Source: Streptomyces sp. PT12
Lineage (GTDB): Bacteria; Actinomycetota; Actinomycetes; Streptomycetales; Streptomycetaceae
DNA: 64,000 bases
Direction: 5' to 3'
Assembly: GCF_003311645.1 (NCBI RefSeq)
Contig: NZ_QEST01000162.1
Coordinates: 1-64,000, forward strand
Part shown: in pieces, positions 16,692-25,966 of the stretch
How positions within the stretch are numbered: position 1 is the first letter of the stretch
Layout: every line of letters begins with the position of its first letter
The notes under the pieces: generated by a model
Database searches by the model: none
What the model saw: the letters and a program-made list of their open reading frames with translations, nothing else
What the model was told of the DNA's origin: nothing
Made by a program: the position numbers and the translations under genes

Positions 16692-18260
16692 TCAGGGGCG
16701 CCGCAGCGCGTCGGCGGCGCCGGGGCCCGTCGCCAGCAGGGGGCGGCGCGCATCGACGGCTTCGGCGGGCTCGGGCCGCTCGTCGCGCGGCTGCTCCAGG
16801 ATGTCCTTGGCGAGCACCGCGGGGTCGGGAAGCTCCATGGGATAGACGCCGTCGAAGCAGGCGCGGCACAGGCGCGACTTGGGGATCGTGGTGGCCTCGA
16901 CCATCGCGTCGAGCGAGATGTAGGACAGTGAGTCGGCGCCGAGCGAGGTGCCGATCTCCTCGACCGAGAGGCCGTTGGCGATCAGCTCGGCCCTGGTGGC
17001 GAAGTCGATGCCGAAGAAGCAGGGCCACTTGATGGGGGGCGAGCTGATCCTGACGTGGACCTCGGCGGCGCCCGCCTCGCGCAGCATGCGGACCAGGGCG
17101 CGCTGGGTGTTGCCGCGGACGATCGAGTCGTCCACCACGACCAGGCGCTTGCCGCGGATCACTTCCTTCAGGGGGTTCAGCTTGAGCCTGATGCCCAGCT
17201 GTCTGATCGTCTGGCTCGGCTGGATGAACGTGCGCCCGACGTAGGCGTTCTTCACCAGGCCCGAGCCATAGGGGATGCCGCTGGCCTCGGCGTATCCGAT
17301 GGCCGCTGGGGTGCCGGACTCGGGCGTCGGTATCACCAGGTCGGCGTCCACGGGCGCCTCGGCGGCCAGCCTGCGGCCCATCTCGACGCGCGAGAGATAG
17401 ACGTTGCGGCCGGAGATGTCGGTGTCGGGGCGCGCGAGGTACACGTACTCGAAGGCGCATGTGCGCGGCGCGGCCTCGGCGAAGCGGAGGGTGCGCAGGC
17501 CGTTCTCGTCGACGGCGACCATCTCGCCTGGCTCGATCTCGCGGACCAGGGACGCGCCGACGATGTCGAGGGCGGCCGTCTCCGAGGCGGCGACCCAGCC
17601 GCGCTCGAGGCGGCCGAGCACCAGCGGACGGATGCCCTGGGGGTCGCGGGCGGCGTAGAGGGTGGTCTCGTCCATGAAGACGAAGCTAAACGCGCCCCGC
17701 ACGCGCGGGAGTACGAGCGGCGCGGCCTCCTCGACGGTCAGCGGGCGCCCGTCGTCGCCGGTCTGCCCGGCGAGGAGGGCGGTGACGAGGTCGGTGTCGC
17801 TGGTGGCCGCCCCGCGGTGGCGCGGGCCGCGGCCGCCGGGGAGGGCGGCGACGAGCTCGGCGAGCTCGGCGGTGTTCACCAGGTTGCCGTTGTGGCCGAG
17901 GGCGATCGAGCCATGGCCGGTGGCGCGAAAGGTGGGCTGGGCGTTCTCCCAGGTGGAGGCGCCCGTCGTGGAGTATCTGGCGTGGCCCACGGCGATGTGG
18001 CCCGTGAGGGAGCCGAGGGACGATTCGTCGAAGACCTGGGAGACCAGGCCCATGTCCTTGAAGACCAGGATCTTGGAACCGTCGCTCACGGCTATGCCCG
18101 CGGACTCCTGTCCGCGGTGCTGGAGAGCGTAGAGCCCGAAGTAGGTGAGCTTCGCGACCTCCTCGCCCGGGGCCCAGACACCGAAGACGCCGCACGCGTC
18201 CCTCGGGCCCTGCTCGCCGGGGTCAAGGTCGTGGCTGAGTTGTCCGTCACCACGTGGCAC
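16692..18260 (-). CDS. purF: amidophosphoribosyltransferase
   Basis: PurF makes phosphoribosylamine from PRPP and glutamine, the committed step of purine synthesis. The 522-residue protein begins with a 22-residue propeptide before the catalytic cysteine (DACGVFGVW), which becomes the N-terminus after processing. The PRPP loop is LVVVDDSIVRGNT. Cysteines in TCAFEYVY, PCFFGID and CRACF match the iron-sulfur ligands of the Bacillus-type enzyme. GTG 18260 is chosen because family homology starts there (PRGDGQLSHDL). It leads the purF-purM pair. Confidence 0.95.
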   Translation of the reverse strand: MPRGDGQLSHDLDPGEQGPRDACGVFGVWAPGEEVAKLTYFGLYALQHRGQESAGIAVSDGSKILVFKDMGLVSQVFDESSLGSLTGHIAVGHARYSTTGASTWENAQPTFRATGHGSIALGHNGNLVNTAELAELVAALPGGRGPRHRGAATSDTDLVTALLAGQTGDDGRPLTVEEAAPLVLPRVRGAFSFVFMDETTLYAARDPQGIRPLVLGRLERGWVAASETAALDIVGASLVREIEPGEMVAVDENGLRTLRFAEAAPRTCAFEYVYLARPDTDISGRNVYLSRVEMGRRLAAEAPVDADLVIPTPESGTPAAIGYAEASGIPYGSGLVKNAYVGRTFIQPSQTIRQLGIRLKLNPLKEVIRGKRLVVVDDSIVRGNTQRALVRMLREAGAAEVHVRISSPPIKWPCFFGIDFATRAELIANGLSVEEIGTSLGADSLSYISLDAMVEATTIPKSRLCRACFDGVYPMELPDPAVLAKDILEQPRDERPEPAEAVDARRPLLATGPGAADALRRP

Positions 18261-18338
18261 GCTCCCGAGTCTAGGCCAGGACACCAGGGCGGCGAGAACC
18301 CCTTGTCGTGAGAGATGGCCCATACCGAACCGGTGTGA

Positions 18339-19103
18339 TCAGCCCATCACGGGCAGCTCGGACGCGAGCGCGGACGCCCGTTCGCCGCTGGCGCGCAGGC
18401 GGCCCGCCGCGGTGGCCGCCGCCCACGCGGTGCGCCCCGTGGCCAGGCGCAGCCAGGTCAGGGGGTCGGTCTCGACCACGTTGGGCGGGGTGCCGCGGGT
18501 GTGCCGGGGGCCAGGGAGGCACTGGACGGCGACGAACGGCGGCACCCGCAGCTCGGTCGACGCGCCGGGCGCCTTGGCGGCGAGCGCGTCCGCGAGCACG
18601 CGCGTGGCGATGGCGAGCGCGCCGCGGTCGAGGCGCACGGGGTGGCCGGTGGCGCGGGCGAGGTCGTCGGCGCGGACGACGAGGCCGACGACCCGGGTGA
18701 CCGTGAAGTCGAGCGCCCGCATGGGCCCCGAGGCGTGCGGCAGGAGGACGTCGTCGCGCACGCCCGTCTCCAGCACGGCCTCGAGCTCCTGCGCCGCCGC
18801 GTCCACGGCGGCGACGGGGTCGGAGGGCTCGTCCACGGAGGGGGCCGCCGTCGCCGCCGCCGTGGTCGCCAGGGCCCAGGTGACCGGGTCCGTGGTCGGG
18901 CGGGTGGCGGCCGGGGGCGGCTCGGCCAGCAGCCGCGGCAGCGCGTCGATCAGGCCCGCGACATCCGCGAGCAGCGCGCGGACCTCGCGCCGCCGCGCGC
19001 CGAGACCCGGCGCGGCCAGCCGTACGGTCTCCACCTGGGCGAGCAGCGCGTCGCGGACCCGGTCGGGGTGGTAGGCGCGGGGCTTGCGCCGGACGGCAGA
19101 CAT
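18339..19103 (-). CDS. sterol-carrier-family / maleylpyruvate-isomerase-like protein
   Basis: This 254-residue cytosolic protein has an N-terminal four-helix (DinB/maleylpyruvate-isomerase-like) half with HASGPMRALDFTVTRVVGLVVRADDLARATG and a C-terminal sterol-carrier-like half ending LTWLRLATGRTAW. Such proteins bind small hydrophobic or thiol-linked ligands; the substrate here is unknown. ATG 19103 is chosen because the basic start MSAVRRKPRAYHPDRVRDALLAQ is typical. It lies about 80 bases upstream of purF on the same strand, a position conserved in streptomycetes. Confidence 0.75.
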   Translation of the reverse strand: MSAVRRKPRAYHPDRVRDALLAQVETVRLAAPGLGARRREVRALLADVAGLIDALPRLLAEPPPAATRPTTDPVTWALATTAAATAAPSVDEPSDPVAAVDAAAQELEAVLETGVRDDVLLPHASGPMRALDFTVTRVVGLVVRADDLARATGHPVRLDRGALAIATRVLADALAAKAPGASTELRVPPFVAVQCLPGPRHTRGTPPNVVETDPLTWLRLATGRTAWAAATAAGRLRASGERASALASELPVMG

Positions 19104-19223
19104 GGCACGGAGCTTAACGATCGCCGCCCCCGCCCGGGGCCCGCGGCGGCCCGGATGGCGGCCCGGGCGGCGGCCCGGGCGGGACAGTCGCATGGGCTGT
19201 CCTTCGGCGGGTACTCCGGGCCC

Positions 19224-19676
19224 ATGGCTGGTATCGAACTCATGAGCAGCGCGTTCAACGACAGCGCGCCGATCCCCCCGCGGTACACGCTGGACGGCGA
19301 GAACCTGTCGCCGCCGCTGACCTGGAGCAGGGCCCCCGCGGGCACCGAGGAGCTCGTGTTGATGTGCGAGGACCCGGACGCGCCATCGGGCACGTTCCTG
19401 CACTGGCTGGTCACCGGCATCGATCCGGACAGTGACGGCGTGGCCACGGGCCAGGTGCCGCCCGGTGGGACGCCGCACCGCAACGGCATGGGCGACGAGG
19501 GCTGGGACGGGCCGAGGCCGCCGGTGGGCGACCCGGCGCACCGCTACTTCTTCCGCCTGTTCGCGCTCCCCGAGCCGGTCCGTTTCCCCGAGCGCGCGTC
19601 GGCCGACGAGGTGCACCGCGCTCTCGGCAGGCGGCAGCTGGCAAGCGGCACGCTGATAGGGCTCCACCAGCGCTGA
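19224..19676 (+). CDS. YbhB/YbcL-type phosphatidylethanolamine-binding protein
   Basis: This 150-residue PEBP-fold protein of the Raf-kinase-inhibitor-like family has motifs NLSPPLTWSRAP, CEDPDAPSG, FLHWLVTGI and HRYFFRLFALP that line the anion pocket. Bacterial members are small cytosolic proteins of uncertain role, perhaps binding phospho-ligands. ATG 19224 is likely, although no clear ribosome site precedes it. The last codons form part of a very strong terminator stem. Confidence 0.85.
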   Translation: MAGIELMSSAFNDSAPIPPRYTLDGENLSPPLTWSRAPAGTEELVLMCEDPDAPSGTFLHWLVTGIDPDSDGVATGQVPPGGTPHRNGMGDEGWDGPRPPVGDPAHRYFFRLFALPEPVRFPERASADEVHRALGRRQLASGTLIGLHQR

Positions 19677-19699
19677 CCCGCGCGGGTCAGCGCTGGTGG
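19664..19699 (+). terminator. strong terminator overlapping the PEBP stop codon
   Basis: CCACCAGCGCTGACCCG pairs with CGGGTCAGCGCTGGTGG over 17 bases with a two-base turn. The stop codon lies inside the left arm. No T-run follows; the repeat tract at 19704 begins right behind it. Confidence 0.7.
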
Positions 19700-19703
19700 A
19701 GAG

Positions 19704-19772
19704 CCGGTGTCCGAGACCGGTGTCCGAGAGCCGGTGTCCGAGAGCCGGTGTCCGAGAGCCGGTGTCCGAGAG
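19704..19772 (+). repeat. five tandem 14-base repeats before the DUF2795 gene
   Basis: CCGGTGTCCGAGAG is repeated at 19717, 19731, 19745 and 19759, after a 13-base copy at 19704. The tract ends 18 bases before the next start codon, so it forms the leader of that gene. It could vary in copy number or bind a regulator. Confidence 0.85.
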
Positions 19773-19790
19773 CAGAGGAGGCGAATTCCC

Positions 19791-20108
19791 ATGGCGGGAA
19801 CCGACATGAACGAGATCCTGCGCGCCGTGCGGGACGTGGACTTCCCCGCGGGCAAGGAGGAGCTGGTAACGCAGGCCAAGCGGGCCGGGGCCTCCCAGGC
19901 CGCGATCAAGGCGCTGCGCGGCATCCCGCCCGACCGGTACCGCAACCGCTCCGAGGTGGCGCGCTCCGTGCGGCTGCCCATGGACGCGGGCAGCGAGCCG
20001 AGCCCCGCGGTGCGGGCCGAGCAGGCGCGCGAGGGCGGGCGGCCGCGCCGGTCGCCGTGGATGCGGGACATGCCCGAGCCGCCCGTTCAGGAGGAACTGG
20101 ACCGCTGA
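19791..20108 (+). CDS. DUF2795 family protein
   Basis: This 105-residue soluble protein contains the short DUF2795 fold in its first 60 residues (DVDFPAGKEELVTQAKRAGASQAAIKALRGIPPDRYRNRSEV), a helical module often found in actinobacterial stress-related proteins; its function is unknown. AGGAGG precedes the ATG at 19791. The C-terminal third is basic, then acidic, and probably disordered. The next gene follows after 39 bases and is likely co-transcribed. Confidence 0.8.
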   Translation: MAGTDMNEILRAVRDVDFPAGKEELVTQAKRAGASQAAIKALRGIPPDRYRNRSEVARSVRLPMDAGSEPSPAVRAEQAREGGRPRRSPWMRDMPEPPVQEELDR

Positions 20109-20147
20109 GCCGCGGGGCCCCAAGGCCGAGAGGAGCGTGTGCACGCC

Positions 20148-20639
20148 ATGGTGCGCAAGAAGATGGAAGGCAACGAGGAGCAGCGGCGCAGGGCCGCGCG
20201 CGACGCCCAGGGCAGCGGCGCGCTGCCGAGCGAGACCGGGTCGACCACCGGGGGCTCGAAGCAGCGCACGCACATGCCGGACCGCTCGTCGCTGAGCCAC
20301 GAGGAGCGCATCGCGCCCCTCGGCCAGGGCAAGCAGCGGCATCCGGGGCCAGGGCGCGAGCGGCGCGAGCCGCCGCCGCAGCGGACGTTCGCCGGGCGCG
20401 GCGGCGCCGAGTACGGGCCCGAGCACGAGCGGGTGTTCCGCGCGCTCGGTGACGCGCAGCGGCGGCACGCGGGGCGGGCCGTGTACCTGGACGAGGTGGC
20501 CCGCGGGGCGGATCTGCCCCGCGAGCGCACCCGGGTCCTGCTGCACGACCTGGTGTCGGTGCACCGCCTGGCCACCGAGCTCCAGGGCGCGGACCGGCCC
20601 GACCAGGGGCCGCGCTTCCAGACCGGTCCTGGCCGGTGA
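20148..20639 (+). CDS. unknown hydrophilic protein with C-terminal helical domain
   Basis: I do not recognise this 163-residue protein. The first half is disordered and rich in Arg, Gln, Ser and Gly (GNEEQRRRAARDAQGSG, TGGSKQRTHMPDRSSLS). The second half looks like a small winged helix: ERVFRALGDAQRRHAGRAVYLDEVARGADLPRERTRVLLHDL. It could be a DNA-binding partner of the DUF2795 protein before it. ATG 20148 lies 12 bases behind AGGAG; GTG 20139 is an alternative. It converges on purL. Confidence 0.6.
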   Translation: MVRKKMEGNEEQRRRAARDAQGSGALPSETGSTTGGSKQRTHMPDRSSLSHEERIAPLGQGKQRHPGPGRERREPPPQRTFAGRGGAEYGPEHERVFRALGDAQRRHAGRAVYLDEVARGADLPRERTRVLLHDLVSVHRLATELQGADRPDQGPRFQTGPGR

Positions 20640-20657
20640 AAGAGCGGCCCCGCCGCC

Positions 20658-22922
20658 TCAGCCGAACAGCGCGGGCAGCGTCGCGTCCACCGCGGCGCGC
20701 AGCTCGCCCAGCCCCAGTGTGAACTGGCCCTGCACCTCGATCGCCTCGCCCGTCACCACGCCCACGCGCGCCGCCGGGAGGCCACGCGCGGCGCACATGT
20801 CGGTGAAGCGGACCTCCTCGCTCCGCGGCACGGCGACGACCGCGCGGCCCGCCGACTCGGAGAACAGGAAGGTGAACGGGGTCAGCCCGTCGGGAACGAC
20901 GAGGCGCGCGCCGTGCCCGCCCCTGAGGCAGGACTCGACGACCGCCTGGATCAGGCCGCCGTCGGACAGGTCGTGCGCCGCGTCGACCATGCCGTCGCGC
21001 GACGCGGCGATCAGGATCTCGGCGAGCAGCCGCTCACGTTCGAGGTCGACGCGCGGCGGCAGGCCGCCCAGGTGGCCGTGGACGACCTGGGCCCAGGCCG
21101 AGCCGCCCAGCTCGTCAGCGGTGTCGCCCAGCAGGTAGAGCAGCTGGCCCTCGGCCGCGAACGCCATGGGCGTGCGGCGCGTGACGTCGTCGATGACGCC
21201 GAGCACACCCACGACCGGCGTGGGGTGGATCGCGACGTCGCCGGTCTGGTTGTACAGGGAGACATTGCCGCCGGTCACCGGGGTGCCCAGCGTCCGGCAG
21301 GCGTCGGCGAGGCCGCGCGTGGCCTCCGCGAACTGCCACATGACGGCCGGGTCCTCGGGCGAGCCGAAGTTCAGGCAGTCGGTGACGGCGAGCGGGCGGG
21401 CGCCGGTGGCCGCGACGTTCCGGTAGGACTCGGCCAGGGCCAGCTGCGCGCCGGTGTACGGGTCGAGCTTGGCGTAGCGGCCGTTCCCGTCGGTGGCGAT
21501 GGCGACGCCGAGGTTCGTCGTCGCGTCGACGCGGATCATGCCGCTGTCCTCGGGCTGGGACAGCACGGTGTTCCCGAGGACGTAGCGGTCGTACTGGTCG
21601 GTGATCCAGGACGTGGACGCCTGGTTCGGCGAGGACGCGACGGCGAGCACCTGCGCGCGCAGCTCGTCGCCGTCGGCGGGGCGCGGCAGCCTGGCCGGGT
21701 CGTCGGCTTGGAGGTCGTCCTGCCAGCCAGGGCGCGCGAACGGGCGCCGGTAGACCGGCCCTTCGTGCGCGACGGTGCGCGGCGGGACATCCACGATCTG
21801 CTCGCCGCGCCAGTGGATCTCCAGGCGGTCCCCCTCGGTGACCTCGCCGATCACGGTGGCGATGACGTCCCACTTGGCGCAGACGGCGAGGAAGCGCTCG
21901 ACGTTCTCCGGCGCGACGACCGCGCACATGCGCTCCTGCGACTCGCTCATCAGGATCTCCTCGGGGGAGAGCGAGGAGTCGCGCAGCGGAACGGCGTCCA
22001 GGTCGATCCGCATGCCGCCCGAGCCCGCCGACGCCAGCTCGGACGTGGCGCAGGACAGGCCAGCGCCGCCGAGGTCCTGGATCCCGGCGACCAGCTTCTC
22101 GGCGAAGATCTCCAGGGTGCACTCGATCAGGAGCTTCTCCTGGAACGGGTCGCCGACCTGGACCGCGGGGCGCTTGGCGGGCTTGCCCGCGTCGTCGAAC
22201 GTCTCGGAGGCGAGCACCGAGACGCCGCCGATGCCGTCGCCGCCGGTGCGGGCGCCGTAGAGGATCACTTTGTTCCCGGTGCCCGACGCCTTGGCCAGGT
22301 GGATGTCCTCGTGCCGCATGACGCCCACGCACAGGGCGTTGACCAGGGGGTTCCCCTGGTAGCAGGGGTCGAAGACGACCTCGCCTCCGATGTTGGGCAG
22401 GCCGAGGCAGTTCCCGTAGCCGCCGATGCCCGCGACCACGCCGGGCAGCACGCGCCGCGTGTCGGGGTGGTCGGCGGCGCCGAAGCGCAGCGGGTCCATC
22501 ACGGCGACGGGGCGCGCGCCCATCGCGAGGATGTCGCGCACGATGCCGCCGATGCCGGTGGCCGCGCCCTGGTAGGGCTCGATATACGACGGGTGGTTGT
22601 GCGACTCGACCTTGAACGTCACGGCGTAGCCCTGGCCGATGTCGACGACCCCGGCGTTCTCCCCGATGCCGACGAGGAGCGCGTCGGTGGCCGGGGCCTT
22701 CTCGCCGAACTGGGCCAGGTGGACCTTGCTCGACTTGTAGGAGCAGTGCTCCGACCACATCACCGAGTACATGGCGAGCTCGGCACCCGTCGGGCGGCGG
22801 CCCAGGATCTCGCGGATCCTGGCGTACTCGTCCTCCTTGAGGCCCAACTCGGCCCAGGGCTGCGGGACTTCGGGGGTGACTTCGGCGTGCTTGACGGTGT
22901 CGACGCGGGCGTGCGCGCTCAT
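20658..22922 (-). CDS. purL: phosphoribosylformylglycinamidine synthase, small PurL
   Basis: This is the ATP-dependent synthetase subunit that turns FGAR to FGAM, using ammonia from PurQ within a PurL-PurQ-PurS complex. The 754 residues match small PurL, not the 1,300-residue fused form. Motifs include [48 protein letters not shown] and [11 protein letters not shown]. The ATG at 22922 overlaps the purQ stop (ATGA), so subunit synthesis is coupled. Confidence 0.96.
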   Translation of the reverse strand: MSAHARVDTVKHAEVTPEVPQPWAELGLKEDEYARIREILGRRPTGAELAMYSVMWSEHCSYKSSKVHLAQFGEKAPATDALLVGIGENAGVVDIGQGYAVTFKVESHNHPSYIEPYQGAATGIGGIVRDILAMGARPVAVMDPLRFGAADHPDTRRVLPGVVAGIGGYGNCLGLPNIGGEVVFDPCYQGNPLVNALCVGVMRHEDIHLAKASGTGNKVILYGARTGGDGIGGVSVLASETFDDAGKPAKRPAVQVGDPFQEKLLIECTLEIFAEKLVAGIQDLGGAGLSCATSELASAGSGGMRIDLDAVPLRDSSLSPEEILMSESQERMCAVVAPENVERFLAVCAKWDVIATVIGEVTEGDRLEIHWRGEQIVDVPPRTVAHEGPVYRRPFARPGWQDDLQADDPARLPRPADGDELRAQVLAVASSPNQASTSWITDQYDRYVLGNTVLSQPEDSGMIRVDATTNLGVAIATDGNGRYAKLDPYTGAQLALAESYRNVAATGARPLAVTDCLNFGSPEDPAVMWQFAEATRGLADACRTLGTPVTGGNVSLYNQTGDVAIHPTPVVGVLGVIDDVTRRTPMAFAAEGQLLYLLGDTADELGGSAWAQVVHGHLGGLPPRVDLERERLLAEILIAASRDGMVDAAHDLSDGGLIQAVVESCLRGGHGARLVVPDGLTPFTFLFSESAGRAVVAVPRSEEVRFTDMCAARGLPAARVGVVTGEAIEVQGQFTLGLGELRAAVDATLPALFG

Positions 22923-23605
22923 CGGGCGACCAGCTCCCCGATGACCCCGGCGACCGAGGTGAAGAAGCCGAGTCCGTCGGTGCCAGGACCCGTCAGGGAC
23001 TCCACGGCGTGCTCGGGGTGCGGCATGAGGCCCACGACGTTGCCCTGGGCGTTGGTGATCCCGGCGATGTCGCGGCGGGATCCGTTGGGGTTCACGTCCA
23101 GGTAGCGGAAGACCACGCGGCCCTCGGCCTCCAGCTCGTCGAGGGTGCGCTCGTCGGCGACGTACCCGCCCTCGCCGTTCTTGAGGGGGACGGTGATCTC
23201 CTGGCCATCGGCGAACGCGCGGGTCCAGGCCGTCGCGGTGCTCTCGACGCGCAGGCGCTGGTCACGGCAGATGAAGTGCAGGTGATCGTTCCGGGTGAGG
23301 GCGCCGGGGAGGAGATGGGATTCGCACAGGACCTGGAAGCCATTGCAGATCCCGAGGACCGGGAGACCGGCGCGGGCCCCTTCGATGATCGTTTCCATGA
23401 CGGGCGAGAAACGGGCGATCGCGCCGCAGCGGAGATAGTCCCCATAGGAGAATCCGCCGGGCAGGATCACCGCGTCGACCTGGTGGAGGTCTTTGTCGCC
23501 GTGCCAGAGCGCGACGGGCTCGGCCCCGGCGAGCTTTACCGCGCGCCGCGCGTCGCCGTCGTCAAGGGAGCCGGGAAAGGTGACGACACCCACACGAGTG
23601 GTCAC
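22919..23605 (-). CDS. purQ: phosphoribosylformylglycinamidine synthase glutaminase subunit
   Basis: This is the class I glutamine amidotransferase of the FGAM synthase, releasing ammonia for PurL. Its 228 residues carry the nucleophile in GICNGFQVL (Cys near residue 87), the catalytic His-x-Glu in MPHPEHAVE, and the family start [12 protein letters not shown] 23605 overlaps the purS stop (GTGA), and its own stop overlaps the purL start. Confidence 0.96.
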   Translation of the reverse strand: MTTRVGVVTFPGSLDDGDARRAVKLAGAEPVALWHGDKDLHQVDAVILPGGFSYGDYLRCGAIARFSPVMETIIEGARAGLPVLGICNGFQVLCESHLLPGALTRNDHLHFICRDQRLRVESTATAWTRAFADGQEITVPLKNGEGGYVADERTLDELEAEGRVVFRYLDVNPNGSRRDIAGITNAQGNVVGLMPHPEHAVESLTGPGTDGLGFFTSVAGVIGELVAR

Positions 23606-23889
23606 AGCCGCTCCTCGGGACGCACATGAACGGGCTCATCGACGGGCTCATCGACGCGGACGGTGAAGTCCTCGATCACGGTGTTGGCGAGAAACGTCCT
23701 GGCCATCTCGCGGACCCGCTCGATGGCGGCCTCGTCCACGGGGTCGGACAGCTCGAGCTCGAAACGCTTCCCCTGACGGACGTCCGCGACGCCGTCGAAG
23801 CCGAGGCGGGGCAGGGCGCGCTGGACGGCCTGGCCCTGGGGGTCGAGGATCTCGGGCTTGAGCATGACGTCGACTACGACGCGAGCCAC
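23602..23889 (-). CDS. purS: phosphoribosylformylglycinamidine synthase subunit PurS
   Basis: This is the small structural subunit that bridges PurL and PurQ. The 95 residues are slightly more than usual because of an acidic tail, [16 protein letters not shown]. The core ([22 protein letters not shown] and GKRFEL) is typical. It leads the purS-purQ-purL operon. A 16-base perfect palindrome lies about 70 bases upstream, in the promoter region. Confidence 0.94.
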   Translation of the reverse strand: MARVVVDVMLKPEILDPQGQAVQRALPRLGFDGVADVRQGKRFELELSDPVDEAAIERVREMARTFLANTVIEDFTVRVDEPVDEPVHVRPEERL

Positions 23890-24225
23890 TGGTACTCCCG
23901 GTGGTGATGCGGTGGTGGTGGTGCTTGACGCTGCACCGCTCAGCGTACCGGGGCGGAGAATCTACCCGGGTAGATAGGGCGCTTCGGTCACGTTAAGGTA
24001 TCGAGGGCGGAAACCCCTGCAAGGAAGCCCCAAGAAAAAGTAAGGTCCCGCTTGCGGGATCTCGCCAAGCGGGAATTCCGTTGCCGCGCATTCTCATGAG
24101 AGCGCGGAACAAATAGAATGAAGCACAGTCGCGAACCAGGGAGCGTCAGCATCGCTGCGTGTGATTCGGCGGTCACCGGCTCGGGCACCGTCGGGCAGCG
24201 AGCCTCCCGGAAGGACCGATATCCC
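23890..24225. promoter_or_regulatory. divergent control region of purS and the Lsr2 gene
   Basis: This 336-base stretch holds no gene. Next to purS is the palindrome at 23960-23975. Toward the Lsr2 gene, TAGAAT at 24114-24119 with TTCTCA 17 bases before it may be the promoter, giving a leader of about 100 bases. CCCGCTTGCGGG and related arms at 24046-24075 can form hairpins. Confidence 0.45.
23960..23975. promoter_or_regulatory. 16-base palindrome upstream of the purSQL operon
   Basis: ATCTACCCGGGTAGAT is a perfect palindrome 71 bases before the purS start. Its half, ATCTAC, also occurs 27 bases before the purA start (46860-46865). It is a candidate operator for a purine repressor; no regulator gene for it is in the window. 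Confidence 0.5.
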
Positions 24226-24555
24226 GTGGCACAGCGTGTAGTGGTCACCCTCTCCGACGACATCGACGGCGGAGAAGCGTCGGAAACGGTTGCCTTCGGT
24301 CTCGACGGGAAAACGTATGAGATCGATCTCAGCTCGCACAACGCGGAGAAGCTGCGCACCGCGCTCGCCCCCTACGTCGAGGCGGGGCGGAAGCGGGCGC
24401 GGTCGGGGAAGGCGTTCCACCACACCGCCGTCGCCCCCGACCCCAAGGCGGTACGGGCCTGGGCCGAGTCGAACGGCTTCGGCGTCCCGGCCAGGGGGCG
24501 CATCCCCAAGAAGGTCTACGACGCGTTCAACGAGGCACATGCCGCCGTCCATTGA
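24226..24555 (+). CDS. lsrL: Lsr2-family nucleoid-associated protein (LsrL position)
   Basis: Lsr2 proteins bind AT-rich minor grooves, bridge DNA and silence foreign genes. The 109 residues have the N-terminal dimer domain (VAQRVVVTLSDDIDGGEASETVAFGLDG) and the C-terminal DNA domain ending VPARGRIPKKVYDAF, with the RGR AT-hook motif. The GTG at 24226 follows GGAAGGA. Streptomyces has two paralogues; I call this LsrL because, as I recall, that copy sits beside purS in S. coelicolor. It is expressed divergently from purSQL. Confidence 0.85.
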   Translation: MAQRVVVTLSDDIDGGEASETVAFGLDGKTYEIDLSSHNAEKLRTALAPYVEAGRKRARSGKAFHHTAVAPDPKAVRAWAESNGFGVPARGRIPKKVYDAFNEAHAAVH

Positions 24556-24629
24556 GCCGACTTGCCATGAACCCCGGTTGATCCGCTAGAGTCTGGAGCA
24601 CGCCAAGGGGCGCAAGCCCCGGAAGCCAG

Positions 24630-24704
24630 GCGGGTGTAGTTCAGTAGCAGAACACCCTCTTTCCAAGAGGGAGGCGCAGTGTGCGATTCCTGTCACCCGC
24701 TCCA
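24630..24704 (+). tRNA. tRNA-Gly (TCC)
   Basis: Acceptor GCGGGTG/CACCCGC, anticodon loop TTTCCAA (TCC) on stem CCCTC/GAGGG, a T arm with GCGATTC, and an encoded CCA. It stands 60 bases before a second tRNA-Gly on the same strand. TAGAGT, about 40 bases upstream, may be the -10 box. Confidence 0.94.
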
Positions 24705-24763
24705 GCCACTTCCCCACCTCAGGGTGGGTCCCATCCTCGGGGTGGGGGTATAGTGAGCGTCGT

Positions 24764-24836
24764 GCGGACGTGGCTCAGTTGGTAGAGCATCACCTTGCCA
24801 AGGTGAGGGTCGCGAGTTCGAATCTCGTCGTCCGCT
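24764..24836 (+). tRNA. tRNA-Gly (GCC)
   Basis: Acceptor GCGGACG/CGTCCGC, anticodon loop TTGCCAA (GCC) on stem CACC/GGTG, T arm GCGAG-TTCGAAT-CTCGT. CCA is not encoded. A UUCG-loop terminator follows within seven bases. Confidence 0.95.
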
Positions 24837-24842
24837 CGTGAG

Positions 24843-24871
24843 AAGGGCCCGGTCTTCGGACCGGGCCCTTT
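24843..24871 (+). terminator. terminator behind the tRNA-Gly pair
   Basis: AAGGGCCCGGTC pairs with GACCGGGCCCTT around a TTCG tetraloop and ends in TTT. It closes the two-tRNA unit. Confidence 0.9.
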
Positions 24872-25057
24872 GTCGTGTGCGAGGGCGGGCGTTGGGCTGG
24901 GGTGGGCTTCGTTGGACCCCGTTGGCCCGGGTGGGCTTCGTTGAGCTGGGCTGCGCGGGGCGGGCGTTGACGCTTTGGCCAAGGACTGACATTTGTCATG
25001 TGAGGCCATGACGATCGGCACTACCGTCGGGGGGCGAGGGGCCCGACGCTTGATCAC

Positions 25058-25966
25058 ATGGACACGATGATCGACGTACGAGGGCTGCGGCGGCGCTACG
25101 GGCCGCGGGGCGAGGGCGGGTTCGAGGCCGTCAGAGGGCTGGACTTCTCGGTGCGCGGGGGCGAGGTGTTCGCCCTCCTCGGGACGAACGGCGCGGGCAA
25201 GACCTCCACGGTCGAGGTGCTCGAAGGGCTGGCGCCGCCCACCGACGGCACCGTGCGCGTGATGGGGCGCGACCCGTTCCGCGAGCGGGCCGAGGTCCGG
25301 CAGCACACAGGGGTGATGCTCCAGGAGGGCGGGTTCCCCTCGGATCTGACGGTCGCCGAGACGGCCAGGATGTGGGCGGACTCGCTCACCGCGGCGCGGC
25401 CCGTGGACGAGGCGCTGGAGCTGGTGGACCTCCGCCACCGGGCTGCGGTGCGGGTCAAGCAGCTCTCCGGCGGCGAACGACGCCGCCTCGACCTGGCGTT
25501 GGCGCTCGTGGGCAGGCCGCGGGTGCTCTTCCTCGACGAGCCGACGACCGGCCTCGACCCCAAGGCGCGGCAGACGACGTGGGAGTTGGTGCGGCAGCTG
25601 CGCGACGAGGGCGCGACGATCCTGCTGACCACGCACTATCTGGAGGAGGCCGAGACGCTGGCCGACCGGCTGGCGATCATGCGCTCGGGGCAGATCGTGC
25701 TCGCGGGCACCCCCGCCGAGGTCACCGCGGCCCTGCCGTCCCGGATCCGCTTCACCCTGCCGGACGGGGTCGATCCCGCGGTGCTGCCGGTGGGTGGCGC
25801 CAGGGTGCGCGGGCAGGAGATCGAGCTCGAGACGCCCGATCTCCAGACGTCGCTGACGGACCTGCTGGTGTGGGCCAGGGACCGCAAGCTCGAGCTCGGC
25901 GGGATAGACGCCCGCTCGGCCTCGCTCGAAGACGTGTTTCTCGCCGTGGCGGAGGAGGCCCGATGA
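25058..25966 (+). CDS. ABC exporter ATPase (drug-resistance type)
   Basis: This 302-residue ATP-binding subunit of an ABC-2 exporter has Walker A GTNGAGKTS near residue 45, ABC signature LSGGERRRLDLA, Walker B VLFLDEPTTGLD and the H-loop in TTHYLEEAE. The C-terminal extension (about 215-300) is like that of daunorubicin-resistance DrrA proteins. The substrate is unknown. ATG 25067 is an alternative start. Its stop overlaps the permease start (ATGA), and a histidine kinase and response regulator follow, so the exporter is probably under their control. Confidence 0.88.
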   Translation: MDTMIDVRGLRRRYGPRGEGGFEAVRGLDFSVRGGEVFALLGTNGAGKTSTVEVLEGLAPPTDGTVRVMGRDPFRERAEVRQHTGVMLQEGGFPSDLTVAETARMWADSLTAARPVDEALELVDLRHRAAVRVKQLSGGERRRLDLALALVGRPRVLFLDEPTTGLDPKARQTTWELVRQLRDEGATILLTTHYLEEAETLADRLAIMRSGQIVLAGTPAEVTAALPSRIRFTLPDGVDPAVLPVGGARVRGQEIELETPDLQTSLTDLLVWARDRKLELGGIDARSASLEDVFLAVAEEAR

